This document shows, in pieces, positions 1 to 6,736 of a stretch of 14,215 nt of DNA; position 1 is the first letter of the stretch, and each line of letters starts with the position of its first letter. The DNA comes from Deltaproteobacteria bacterium (GTDB lineage: Bacteria > Desulfobacterota > Dissulfuribacteria > Dissulfuribacterales > UBA3076). The translations under genes and the position numbers were made by a program. The stretch is from NCBI GenBank assembly GCA_021159445.1, contig JAGGRV010000234.1, forward strand, positions 1 to 14,215, read 5' to 3'. The notes under the pieces are model-generated. The model ran no database searches. It was given only the letters and a program-made list of their open reading frames with translations, and was not told where the DNA came from.

Positions 1-55
1 CGAAGAAGACGGCAAAAAAGACATTAATTTGTTCAAGTTATTTATTGTACGTTCC
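1..55. repeat. Right part of a MITE-like element (family A), cut by window edge
   Basis: These 55 bases are identical to 3310-3364, the right-hand part of the complete element described at 3211-3364, and end in the same terminal arm (ending TTATTGTACGTTCC). The left part of this copy lies outside the window. The flank after the arm (TAAGTTCATAG) differs from the flank of the other copy (TTATTAAGCC), so the shared border at 55/3364 marks the element end. Nothing here looks coding. Confidence 0.8.
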
Positions 56-69
56 TAAGTTCATAGTAT

Positions 70-136
70 CTGAAACACAATATCAATTTTTTTATCTTCA
101 AACCTTTTTGGTTCCGGCTTGTCCGGGTTAGGTTTA
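70..136 (+). repeat. Dispersed repeat, short form, in the cysS leader
   Basis: Positions 82-132 match 12142-12192 at 49 of 51 bases by eye; the core contains GGTTCCGGCTTGTCCGGGTT. The preceding 12 bases (70-81, CTGAAACACAAT) match 12061-12072. In this copy the two blocks are directly joined, whereas in the other they are separated by 69 bases. The following stretch (about 143-170) has a low-complexity 'CCGTGAAATCTGTGTC' type sequence. No promoter is convincing in the 185 bases upstream of cysS. Confidence 0.75.
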
Positions 137-185
137 TACTGTGTAATCCGTGAAATCTGTGTCGAAAATTTTCTAATTAATCATC

Positions 186-1664
186 ATGACTATAAAAATC
201 TACAATACATTTACTCGCAGGAAAGAGGCCTTTGAGCCCCTGACTTCAGGATATGTGCGCATGTATGTATGCGGCATAACGGCCTATGACCGCTGTCACA
301 TTGGACATGCCCGCTCAGCGGTAGTCTTTGATGCACTAGTCCGCCACCTGAGATACAGAGGATTTGAAGTAAATTTCATAAGGAATTTTACTGATATTGA
401 TGACAAAATTATCAACCGGGCCATTGAGGAAGGAATTTCCACTGAAGCCCTTGCAGAAAGAGAGATAAAGCACTTCTACCAGGACATGGATGCACTGGGT
501 GTGCTCCGTGCCACCTCAGAGCCGATGGCAACTGAGCACATTCAGGAAATAATAGAACTCATAGAGACATTGATAGATAAAGGCCATGCTTATACTTCAG
601 GAGGTGACGTCTACTTCTCTGTGCGCAGTTTCCCCAGCTACGGGGCCCTATCCAGGAGAAATGTAGAAGAAATGAGGGCCGGAGCCAGGATAGCCGTGGG
701 AGAACAGAAACAAGACCCCATGGATTTTGCGCTATGGAAGGCTGAAAAACCCGGTGAGCCCAAATGGGATAGTCCATGGGGACCAGGCAGGCCGGGATGG
801 CATATTGAATGCTCAGCCATGAGCATGAAGTACCTGGGGCCGACTCTGGACATTCACGGCGGCGGTCTGGATCTTATATTTCCACACCACGAAAACGAGC
901 GTGCCCAATCCGAGGCGGCAACAGGAAAGACCTTTGTCCGTTTCTGGATGCACAATGGCTTTGTAACGATCCGCAGCGAGAAGATGTCAAAGTCCCTTGG
1001 GAATTTTGTAACCATCCAGGAAATCCTGGAAAAATATCATCCGGAGGTCCTGAGGCTCTTTCTTCTGTCCAAGCATTACCGCAGTCCCCTTGATTACAGC
1101 CCTGAGGCCCTGACCGAGACGACCTCCGCCCTTGATCGATGCTATACGGCCCTTTCCGAGGCAAGGCATTTGGCGGAAAGACCAATGAAGAAACAGCGAC
1201 CCCTCAGTGATGAGGCCAAGGACACAATAGATACATTTAATCATCTGAAAGATCGATTTGACCAGGCCATGGATGATGATTTCAACACAGCGCAGGCCCT
1301 TGGGCACCTCTTTGATGGTGTTAGGGCCTTAAATCGCCTTGGGCAGGAAGCTGAAAAGAGGCCTTCTGCCCTTTACATAGAATCCTTGAAATTCGGAGCA
1401 GATGCAATACAGAATGCCGCCAGAGTGCTGGGGTTGCTCAATCAAGACCCGGATGTATATCTTAGAAAGAGAAATCTTGAGGCACTGGGCCTTCTTGGGA
1501 TGACAGAAGCCGATGTGTTGAAGGTTATTAAGGAGCGGACCATGGCCAGAGAGGAAAAAGATTGGGCTAGTGCAGACAGGATCAGGGATGAGCTCGGAGC
1601 CAAGGGGATAACTCTTCGGGACGGGCCTGAGGGGACCACCTGGACAATAAAGCCAGGGCCTTGA
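186..1664 (+). CDS. cysS: Cysteinyl-tRNA synthetase (class I), cytoplasmic
   Basis: Charges tRNA-Cys with L-cysteine using ATP. The class I Rossmann signatures are intact: HIGH at residues 38-41 and KMSKS at 266-270. The four zinc ligands of the family, which select cysteine, are at C29, C209 (in WHIECS), H234 and E238 (in FPHHENE). The WHIECS and FPHHENE blocks sit at the positions expected from the E. coli enzyme. At 492 residues the length is full; the C-terminal anticodon-binding region (about 330-492) is present and ends in a normal TGA. The ATG at 186 gives the usual N-terminus (MTIKIYNT) but has no good Shine-Dalgarno in front, so translation initiation may be weak or leader-dependent. 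Upstream DNA is repeat-derived, and no ispDF-type partner is visible. Identification is essentially certain. Confidence 0.98.
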   Translation: MTIKIYNTFTRRKEAFEPLTSGYVRMYVCGITAYDRCHIGHARSAVVFDALVRHLRYRGFEVNFIRNFTDIDDKIINRAIEEGISTEALAEREIKHFYQDMDALGVLRATSEPMATEHIQEIIELIETLIDKGHAYTSGGDVYFSVRSFPSYGALSRRNVEEMRAGARIAVGEQKQDPMDFALWKAEKPGEPKWDSPWGPGRPGWHIECSAMSMKYLGPTLDIHGGGLDLIFPHHENERAQSEAATGKTFVRFWMHNGFVTIRSEKMSKSLGNFVTIQEILEKYHPEVLRLFLLSKHYRSPLDYSPEALTETTSALDRCYTALSEARHLAERPMKKQRPLSDEAKDTIDTFNHLKDRFDQAMDDDFNTAQALGHLFDGVRALNRLGQEAEKRPSALYIESLKFGADAIQNAARVLGLLNQDPDVYLRKRNLEALGLLGMTEADVLKVIKERTMAREEKDWASADRIRDELGAKGITLRDGPEGTTWTIKPGP

Positions 1665-1670
1665 TTTTTC

Positions 1671-1780
1671 GTAAGCGTTCACAGGGCACCGCATCTGCTT
1701 TGTTGTCGGGCACTTGAAGTACAGGGAGTACGTCTGCGTACCCGTACGCCTTGCATCTGCAGCACCCTGTAAACGCTTAC
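1671..1780. repeat. 110-bp imperfect palindrome after cysS
   Basis: The outer arms pair: the left begins GTAAGCGTTCACAGGGCACC (1671 onward), and the reverse complement of the right end (ending at 1780) is GTAAGCGTTTACAGGGTGCT. GCATCTGC occurs in both halves. A central hairpin is visible with stem GTACG (1728-1732), loop TCTG and stem CGTAC (1737-1741). It starts 7 bases after the cysS stop. The compact palindromic structure suggests a non-autonomous mobile or REP-like element; transcribed, it would fold into a long hairpin downstream of cysS. No coding signal is credible inside it. Confidence 0.75.
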
Positions 1781-1789
1781 AGTTCGGTG

Positions 1790-1837
1790 GTAACCGTTCC
1801 ACGGGCAGGGGGTGTTTCTTGGAACGGTTACAATTTT
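1790..1837 (+). terminator. Possible rho-independent terminator of cysS
   Basis: A perfect 12-bp inverted repeat (GTAACCGTTCCA at 1790-1801 against TGGAACGGTTAC at 1820-1831) encloses an 18-base loop and is followed after two bases by TTTTT. The large loop and modest GC content make it a weaker terminator than the classic form. It could equally be a second small palindromic repeat, since its outer sequence (GTAAnCGTTC) resembles the start of the neighbouring 110-bp palindrome. Confidence 0.4.
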
Positions 1838-1882
1838 TCAAAGCTAAAAGCTAATAGCTAACAGCTAAACGCTCAACTTAGG
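1838..1882 (+). repeat. Heptamer array (AGCTAAN), single arm, before the histidine kinase
   Basis: Tandem degenerate heptamers of the form AGCTAAN begin at about 1842 and end with a CGCTCAA unit followed by CTTAGG. The same order of units, with the same lead-in TTTTTCAAAGCTAAA, recurs at 4889-4935. Here only one arm is visible; no inverted partner lies on the left. The array ends just before the presumed ribosome-binding region of the kinase gene. Confidence 0.7.
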
Positions 1883-1897
1883 TAAGAGAGACCGCCG

Positions 1898-3157
1898 ATG
1901 TTACGGGATAAAAAATATATCTCAATAGATTTCAGCGAAACCAATTTGATAGAAAGAAACAAGGCGCTTTCTGTCATATTGGACATCAGCAACTTTCTGG
2001 CGTCATCGCTGAAACTCGATGATGTTTTAAATGGGGCGGCATTTAAGATGCTCGAACATTTCGAATTTGATGCCTGCAGGATCTACTTGATGGACAAGAG
2101 TGGCCGTTACTTGAACCTGGCGGCATTCCGGGGAACCGACCCGGGAGGTCTTGAACATGTTGGGATAACAGAAGGTTTCACAGGAAAGGCCGCCAGGACA
2201 CGTTCTTTCATTGCTCAACACGTTTCGGAGCTTGAAGACAGGGATAGGGCCGCCTTGCTCACAAGTAAGGGTTTCAAGGTTATCACATGCGTTCCCCTCA
2301 TTGCCGCCGGTGAGGTTGTGGGTGTTATGAACCTGGCATCCGACAAGCTAATTAAGCTTGATCAAGAAATGGTAGACCTTCTTGAGGTAATAGGAAATCA
2401 AATATCCGTAGCAATAAAAAACGCATGGCTTTATGAAAATATTCTAAAAAAGAAAGATAAACTACTTAAAAAAAAGAACATGATAGAGTTTTTCGCTTAT
2501 TCGACCTCCCATGATCTCAAAGGTCCTGCTATTGCAATCTATGGAATCTCCAAACTCCTCAATAAGAAATATGGCCACAAATTAAATGATAAGGGTAGAA
2601 ATTATTGTGAGCAGATTCAAAGGATATCCGAACAAATAGTAACCCTGGTTGAAAAAATAAATATATATATACAGGCAAAAGTTGCGCCTTTGAACATTGA
2701 AAATCTCAAAATTGGGGAGATATTTAATGAGTTAAAGGAGGAGTTTTCTTCTGTTTTGGAAAACCGCCATATTAATTGGCTCGCGCCTAAAGAAGATCAT
2801 TTAATCAGGGCAGACAGGCTTTCAATCACCAGGGTCTTGCGCAATCTTGTGGACAATGCGCTCAAATACGGCGGAGATAACTTAAGCGAAATCAGGATCG
2901 GTTACAGAGAAGATGAAGACTTTCATATTCTTTCAGTGGGCGATGATGGTGTAGGAATTCAAAATGATCAATATGAAAAGATTTTCCGGACCTACCAGCG
3001 GGAGGAGACATCTAAAGGGACCGCAGGTGCTGGTTTGGGCCTTGCCATTGTGAAGGAGGTGGCAGAGAGGCATGGAGGAAGGGTCTGGGCGGAGCCGGGA
3101 GAAAAGAGAGGTACGACTTTTTGTTTTGCGATATCAAAGAAACTGCAGGTGAAATAA
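1898..3157 (+). CDS. Soluble GAF-domain sensor histidine kinase
   Basis: An autophosphorylating sensor kinase of a two-component system; no membrane segment or signal peptide is visible, so it should sense a cytoplasmic signal. Order of parts: short N-terminus, GAF domain (about 38-175), lysine-rich coiled linker (about 178-195), dimerisation/phosphoacceptor helix with H205 in STSHDLKGP, then a HATPase domain with N box (N316, D319, N320 in RNLVDNALKYGG), G1 box DDGVGI (349-354), an F-box-like YEKIFRTYQRE and G2 box GAGLGLAI (377-384). All catalytic elements are intact. There is no fused receiver and no response-regulator gene beside it, so its partner is elsewhere. GAF ligand and output are unknown. 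The ATG at 1898 follows a modest purine run (GAGAG, 7-base spacing). It converges on the cysteine-cluster gene, with a palindromic element between and overlapping them. Confidence 0.9.
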   Translation: MLRDKKYISIDFSETNLIERNKALSVILDISNFLASSLKLDDVLNGAAFKMLEHFEFDACRIYLMDKSGRYLNLAAFRGTDPGGLEHVGITEGFTGKAARTRSFIAQHVSELEDRDRAALLTSKGFKVITCVPLIAAGEVVGVMNLASDKLIKLDQEMVDLLEVIGNQISVAIKNAWLYENILKKKDKLLKKKNMIEFFAYSTSHDLKGPAIAIYGISKLLNKKYGHKLNDKGRNYCEQIQRISEQIVTLVEKINIYIQAKVAPLNIENLKIGEIFNELKEEFSSVLENRHINWLAPKEDHLIRADRLSITRVLRNLVDNALKYGGDNLSEIRIGYREDEDFHILSVGDDGVGIQNDQYEKIFRTYQREETSKGTAGAGLGLAIVKEVAERHGGRVWAEPGEKRGTTFCFAISKKLQVK

Positions 3158-3210
3158 AAGGGGTGTGAATGGTTACTCTCTATTCGGAGGGAAAGCTCAA
3201 CTCTTAATTA

Positions 3211-3364
3211 GGAACGGGAGATAAATAAGTTGAACAAAAATTAATAGGATTTTTTGTTGTATTCAAGGCGCGAGGAGCGAGCATAACGGGTTATGTGATC
3301 GACGAGCAACGAAGAAGACGGCAAAAAAGACATTAATTTGTTCAAGTTATTTATTGTACGTTCC
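3211..3364. mobile_element. MITE-like palindromic element, family A, complete copy
   Basis: About 154 bp bounded by terminal inverted repeats: the left arm 3211-3245 starts GGAACGGGAGATAAATAAG; the reverse complement of the right arm 3332-3364 starts GGAACGTACAATAAATAAC. They align over about 33 bases with a few mismatches. The centre has a CATAAC/GTTATG stem, and the inner halves partly pair, so the whole could form a long hairpin. The last 55 bases are repeated exactly at 1-55, showing the element is dispersed. It carries no transposase, as expected of a MITE moved in trans. It lies between the convergent kinase and cysteine-cluster genes and extends into the latter, where it encodes the C-terminal tail. 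No clear target duplication; the flanks (TTAATTA and TTATTAA) are AT-rich. Confidence 0.8.
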
Positions 3365-3876
3365 TTATTAAGCCTGGTCCTTAAAATCCGCTCCAGTTGC
3401 CAACACAGGAAGAGCTCTTTGCCCGACTGGGCCCTCAGATCTGAAAGTTTTGCCGGACTCAGCAGGTCAGTAATCCGCAAGCATAGATAATTGATACAAA
3501 AGTGGTGCCGTGCAAGGAGCTGACAGCCCGTGGGACCGAGAAACAGACAGTCTTTTTCCCCAAGACGTTCAGTGGATATCTTCCTTTCCAGAAGCAAATT
3601 AAGCAGCACTACAAACTCGTCATACCAATCTTCAATACCGGCCCCGCAACAGCCACCGTCCTGAATCTGGGTCGCGCACATAGCACATTCAGCCACTATA
3701 CCAAACCTCTCCATCAGCTCGTAGCTTTTTGAAATCTCTTTTCTGTAAAGTCCAAGGAGCCGGCCAAATTCGCTATCTGCTGCTAGATCTTTCCCATGTT
3801 TTTCCCATAAATATTTGGCTAGAGCGATTTTTTCTTCAATAGATATTTCGTTTGAGTATAAACTAAAGCCGGGCAT
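3241..3876 (-). CDS. Cysteine-cluster protein (possibly YkgJ-like), C-terminus supplied by a MITE
   Basis: Unrecognised in detail. The protein (211 residues) is soluble and cysteine-rich, with a CxxC at C64/C67, a CC pair at C76/C77, then C110, C118, C127, C132 and C158. The spacing (CxxC...CC, then GC...C....C) resembles the YkgJ-type putative metal-binding cysteine clusters, so a zinc or iron-sulfur site is plausible but not demonstrated. The N-terminal part (about 10-60) is helical. Residues from about 171 to the stop are encoded by the family A element at 3211-3364: the reading frame enters the element at LNKERTINN and uses a TAA inside it, so the native C-terminus has been replaced or extended by some 41 residues. 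The start ATG at 3876 is preceded by GGCAGGAAC. It is the last gene of the minus-strand series and may be read through from the hydrolase gene upstream. Confidence 0.7.
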   Translation of the reverse strand: MPGFSLYSNEISIEEKIALAKYLWEKHGKDLAADSEFGRLLGLYRKEISKSYELMERFGIVAECAMCATQIQDGGCCGAGIEDWYDEFVVLLNLLLERKISTERLGEKDCLFLGPTGCQLLARHHFCINYLCLRITDLLSPAKLSDLRAQSGKELFLCWQLERILRTRLNKERTINNLNKLMSFLPSSSLLVDHITRYARSSRLEYNKKSY

Positions 3877-3886
3877 TGTTCCTGCC

Positions 3887-3985
3887 TAAATTAAGCAATT
3901 AGCCTTTAGCGGTTAGCTATTAGTTGAATGATTACAGGATGTTTTACTATTACGAAATTAGGTATTAGCTTTTAGCGGTTAATTT
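3887..3985. repeat. Composite heptamer-repeat element between hydrolase and Cys-cluster genes
   Basis: Fills the spacer from just after the hydrolase stop (3994) to the ribosome-binding region of the next gene. The ends are inverted (AAATTAA at 3888-3894, TTAATTT at 3979-3985). The left part has phased heptamers (TTAGC every 7 bases, about 3899-3924), and the right part another short run (3963-3980). The middle carries AATGATTACAGGATGTT, repeated at 4857-4873. No coding or promoter signal is evident. Confidence 0.65.
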
Positions 3986-3993
3986 GCTGCTGT

Positions 3994-4764
3994 TCAAAGT
4001 ATAACCAGACGCATAAAATCCTCTGCCAGTATTATGGGACCTTTGTAGATTTTGCCGCATGGTGTGATCAGGTCATGCTCATCGCAATTCGGATAAAAAT
4101 GGTTAAGGAGCAATCGCTTAACTCCGGCATCCTGGGCGATTTTTCCTGCTTCAGAGGGAGTCAGGTGCCCCGAGATCTTGTGGCCTTCAGGTGCCGCGCA
4201 CTCTAAAACCAGAAGGTCAGTGCCCTGAGCTAACTCTATCAGTTCATCACAGAAGTCCGTATCTCCTGAAAATACCACTGATTTGCCATCCGATGTCTCG
4301 ATTCGATAGGCCAGGCTCTGAGGAGTATGTTTAGTGGGCGCACTTCGTATTATAAGGGGAGGGAACTGCATTGCTGCTTTCATCTCCGGTGGTATTTCTT
4401 CGAAGATGATTTTTTCAGGCTCAGGTTCCACCCAATGTCCGAATGCCTGTATCAGGGACTGATAAAATTGCTTGAGCCCTTCAGCAGCTATGACCATCAC
4501 CGGAGAATTCCTATCATATCCGGGTGGATACCTTGTAGCAAAGATAAAGGGTGCCAGTTCCCCTATGTGGTCCGGGTGGAAGTGTGTATAGAGCAAGATG
4601 TCAAGCGTATTATAGGGAATGCCCGCCTTAACCAGTTGTCTTAAGGTCCCTGCAGCACTGTCTATGAGCAGGGTTTGTCCTTCGATCTTTAAGCAAGTAG
4701 CAGGACCGGCCCTCCTTATGGAAGGGACACCTGTTCCGGAACCAAGCACGATTATCTCCATCAT
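3994..4764 (-). CDS. Metallo-beta-lactamase-fold hydrolase, RNase Z (ElaC)-like
   Basis: A binuclear metal hydrolase of the RNase Z/AtsA-like branch. Signature THFHPDH gives H61, H63, D65 and H66; further probable metal ligands are H146, D168 (in SGDTD) and H222 (in LLLNHFYP), with the family's GHLTPSEAG block at 199-207 and an N-terminal IIVLGSGTGVPS strand-turn. Length 256 residues with no signal peptide, so cytoplasmic. It lacks an obvious long exosite arm, so it may process a small phosphoester or other substrate rather than tRNA; the sequence does not settle the substrate. The first of two consecutive ATGs is chosen because AAGGAA lies 8 bases ahead (4773-4778). It may be a distal part of the gyrA-gpsA-UPF0280 transcript, from which it is separated only by a repeat element. 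Confidence 0.85.
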   Translation of the reverse strand: MMEIIVLGSGTGVPSIRRAGPATCLKIEGQTLLIDSAAGTLRQLVKAGIPYNTLDILLYTHFHPDHIGELAPFIFATRYPPGYDRNSPVMVIAAEGLKQFYQSLIQAFGHWVEPEPEKIIFEEIPPEMKAAMQFPPLIIRSAPTKHTPQSLAYRIETSDGKSVVFSGDTDFCDELIELAQGTDLLVLECAAPEGHKISGHLTPSEAGKIAQDAGVKRLLLNHFYPNCDEHDLITPCGKIYKGPIILAEDFMRLVIL

Positions 4765-4778
4765 TTTTCTAATTCCTT

Positions 4779-4935
4779 TAAATTGAGCGATTAGCTATTA
4801 GCTTAATGATTACATCTAAAATAAGCAGTTAGCCTTTAGCAGTTAGCTATTAGCTTAATGATTACAGGATGTTCTGGTAATATCTTGATTTTTCAAAGCT
4901 AAACGCTAATGGCTAACAGCTAAAGGCTCAATTTA
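4779..4935. repeat. Composite heptamer-repeat palindrome filling the spacer before the hydrolase gene
   Basis: The ends are a perfect 10-bp inverted repeat (TAAATTGAGC at 4779-4788, GCTCAATTTA at 4926-4935). Both arms consist of degenerate heptamers with core GCTAA, in opposite orientation. Between them ATTAGCTTAATGATTACA occurs twice (about 4797-4814 and 4849-4866). The element starts at the Shine-Dalgarno of the hydrolase gene and ends two bases before the stop codon of the UPF0280 gene, so it is the entire spacer. As RNA it would form a long hairpin within the probable transcript. Confidence 0.75.
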
Positions 4936-4937
4936 GG

Positions 4938-5669
4938 TTACAGATTTAACGGAACAAGTTCTATCTGTCCCCAGATCCCAAGTTTTGTTCCCTTTATAAT
5001 CACTCCTCCCAGGATTCCCGGGATTTCCTGTAAGGCATTGAGGCCTGGGTCTATATCTTTTTCTATTCTTACCATATTCCCTATAGATGTTGCAGTTGCA
5101 TCTGCCAAAGCTACGGATTGAGAGACTATAGTCACTGCATCTGCCTTTCCAAGACTTCTTGAATGACCCATTGTACCCGATGAGGTGCATATTCCCAAAG
5201 GCATCCGGCTGGGAGCAACGGCAATGCCGACTCGTCCGCTAAGTGGCGAAGTGCCTGCCCAAATGGCTGAAGTAATTGGCTCAAAGACCCGGAGGAATAT
5301 GTCTCCACCATTTTCCACTATAACCTCACCTGAAGTAAGCTCCACACATCTTTTGCCAATATGTTGGGCAATAGCACCGGCTACTGCGGCCATTGGGCCG
5401 ACACCAGCGGCTGCGGAACTTTCTAACATATCCCTGACTACGGCAGAGGCAAAAGGGTCATCAGGTAAGGGGGTATAGCTTTCGAGAAAACCAGGGTGGC
5501 TGCGGGCATAATCCTCAATAGAGAGCCGGACCTCTATGACCCATGTTGAGACTTCATTTTCAAGATTGCGGTCAGACTGTATGTGAAGATCAGTTTCCTG
5601 ATGGCGGACTTGAAAGCCGGCCAGGCCGTTTCTGGCTATAAAAGAACGGTATGTGCGCTTTTCTCCCAC
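4938..5669 (-). CDS. UPF0280 family protein (ApbE-like fold), function unknown
   Basis: Recognised from the family pattern: N-terminal RTYRSFIARNGLAGFQVRHQETDL, a central DPFASAVVRDMLESSAAAGVGPMAAVAGAIAQ segment (written here in parts: DPFASAVVRDML about 71-82, GVGPMAAVAGAIAQ about 89-102), then VENGGDIF (118-125) and SGTMGHS (about 164-170). Established knowledge: UPF0280 proteins resemble the FMN-transferase ApbE in fold, but a reaction has not been assigned that I can state. Length 243 is usual. The start is GTG at 5669, five bases after the gpsA TGA (5675-5677); the spacing indicates translational coupling, and no strong Shine-Dalgarno is present. No membrane segment is evident. It is the third gene of gyrA-gpsA-UPF0280. 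The stop abuts a repeat element. Confidence 0.88.
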   Translation of the reverse strand: MGEKRTYRSFIARNGLAGFQVRHQETDLHIQSDRNLENEVSTWVIEVRLSIEDYARSHPGFLESYTPLPDDPFASAVVRDMLESSAAAGVGPMAAVAGAIAQHIGKRCVELTSGEVIVENGGDIFLRVFEPITSAIWAGTSPLSGRVGIAVAPSRMPLGICTSSGTMGHSRSLGKADAVTIVSQSVALADATATSIGNMVRIEKDIDPGLNALQEIPGILGGVIIKGTKLGIWGQIELVPLNL

Positions 5670-5674
5670 CGGCT

Positions 5675-6736
5675 TCAGGCCAGAATATCCCCAAGCTCCT
5701 GACGTGGGGGCCGCATGAGCAACTCGTTAACAGCATCTTTAGGGTCAAGGCCTTGGTACAGCACCCTGTAAACCTGATTCGTAATGGGCATCTCGACTTT
5801 GTATTTCTCAGCCATGGCATAGACTGAGTTTGTAGTCTTGACACCTTCTGCTACCATGCTCATTTCCTTCAGTATGGTGTCAATGGACCGGCCCTGGCCC
5901 AGCTTCAGGCCAACCTGGCGATTTCGGCTCAGGTCTCCGGTACAGGTAAGCACAAGATCTCCAAGACCGGCAAGCCCTGCAAAGGTCAGAGGATTTGCAC
6001 CCAACCTCATACCCAGTCGCGACATCTCCGCAAGTCCCCTGGTAATCAGGGCCGCTCTTGTATTGGTCCCAAATCCCATACCGTCTGATATGCTGGAGGC
6101 GATAGCTATGACGTTTTTTAAAGCCCCGCCCAGTTGAACACCCATAAGATCCAAGCTGGTATAAACCCTGAAGGTCTCAGTAGTAAAAAGTTCCTGGAGA
6201 CCGGTACACAGTTTATGTTCTGAAGCTGCTATTGTGACAGCAGTCGGCATGGAAGATGCTACCTCTTGAGCAAAACTTGGGCCGGAAAGGGCAGCTAACC
6301 TGCCGGATAGCCTTGAGGGAAGCACTTCCTCCATGATCTCCGTCATGGTGAGCAATGTCCTGTTTTCTATCCCCTTGCTGGCAGAGACTACGGCATAAGG
6401 TAAATTTGGTGATTTGGTGATTTGGTGATTTGGTGATTGTGAAAGATCATTAAGGGCGATCGCGACCTGCTTGGCGACCTCTCTGAGACCATGTGAGGGC
6501 ACTACAAAGAGTATGACTTCTTTATCTATGACGGCTTTTGAAATATCTGAGGTGATTTCCAGTGCAGCAGGCAACTCAAACCCAGGAAGGTACAACGTAT
6601 TTTCCCGGCTTTTGCGGATTTGTCTCGCAAACTCCTGGTTCCTGGCCCAGAATACTGTTTTAATTCCTTTGTTGGCCAGAAGTACGGCAAGAGCAGTTCC
6701 CCAGCTCCCGGCCCCCAATACTCCTACCCGTTTCAT
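5675..6736 (-). CDS. gpsA: Glycerol-3-phosphate dehydrogenase [NAD(P)+], GpsA type
   Basis: Reduces dihydroxyacetone phosphate to sn-glycerol 3-phosphate for phospholipid synthesis; cytoplasmic. The NAD(P)-binding GAGSWG lies at 8-13, followed by SASKGIE with K121, GPSFAQEV (152-159), K207-N208 in GGALKNVIAIASSISDG, and the substrate-binding RNR at 271-273. Length 353 is somewhat above the usual 330-340, and the excess is localised: residues about 98-113 (DLSQSPNHQITKSPNL) form an insertion before the SKG strand, encoded by a tandem octamer (6404-6436). All catalytic motifs survive. The ATG overlaps the gyrA stop as ATGA (6733-6736), with AGGATGAGGA just ahead as ribosome-binding sequence. 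Coupled to the UPF0280 gene downstream. The linkage of gpsA to gyrA also occurs in Geobacter-type genomes as far as I recall. Confidence 0.97.
   Translation of the reverse strand: MKRVGVLGAGSWGTALAVLLANKGIKTVFWARNQEFARQIRKSRENTLYLPGFELPAALEITSDISKAVIDKEVILFVVPSHGLREVAKQVAIALNDLSQSPNHQITKSPNLPYAVVSASKGIENRTLLTMTEIMEEVLPSRLSGRLAALSGPSFAQEVASSMPTAVTIAASEHKLCTGLQELFTTETFRVYTSLDLMGVQLGGALKNVIAIASSISDGMGFGTNTRAALITRGLAEMSRLGMRLGANPLTFAGLAGLGDLVLTCTGDLSRNRQVGLKLGQGRSIDTILKEMSMVAEGVKTTNSVYAMAEKYKVEMPITNQVYRVLYQGLDPKDAVNELLMRPPRQELGDILA
6404..6438. repeat. Tandem octamer ATTTGGTG x4 inside gpsA
   Basis: Four perfect copies of ATTTGGTG (6404-6435) followed by ATT, in the middle of the gpsA frame. Because 8 is not a multiple of 3, the translation repeats every 24 bases and gives SPNHQITK followed by SPN (residues 101-111). 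It sits in a surface-loop position between two strands of the Rossmann domain, judging by family alignment from memory. Copy-number changes other than by multiples of three would shift the frame. Confidence 0.9.

Noticed and set aside
1329..1841. 170-codon minus-strand open frame
   Set aside because: Lies antisense to cysS and through the 110-bp palindrome; no domain pattern, explained by the coding bias of cysS.
1838..1882. Heptamer arrays considered as a CRISPR array or phage attachment site
   Set aside because: Units are 7 bp without spacers, no cas or integrase genes are nearby, and they occur as inverted arms.
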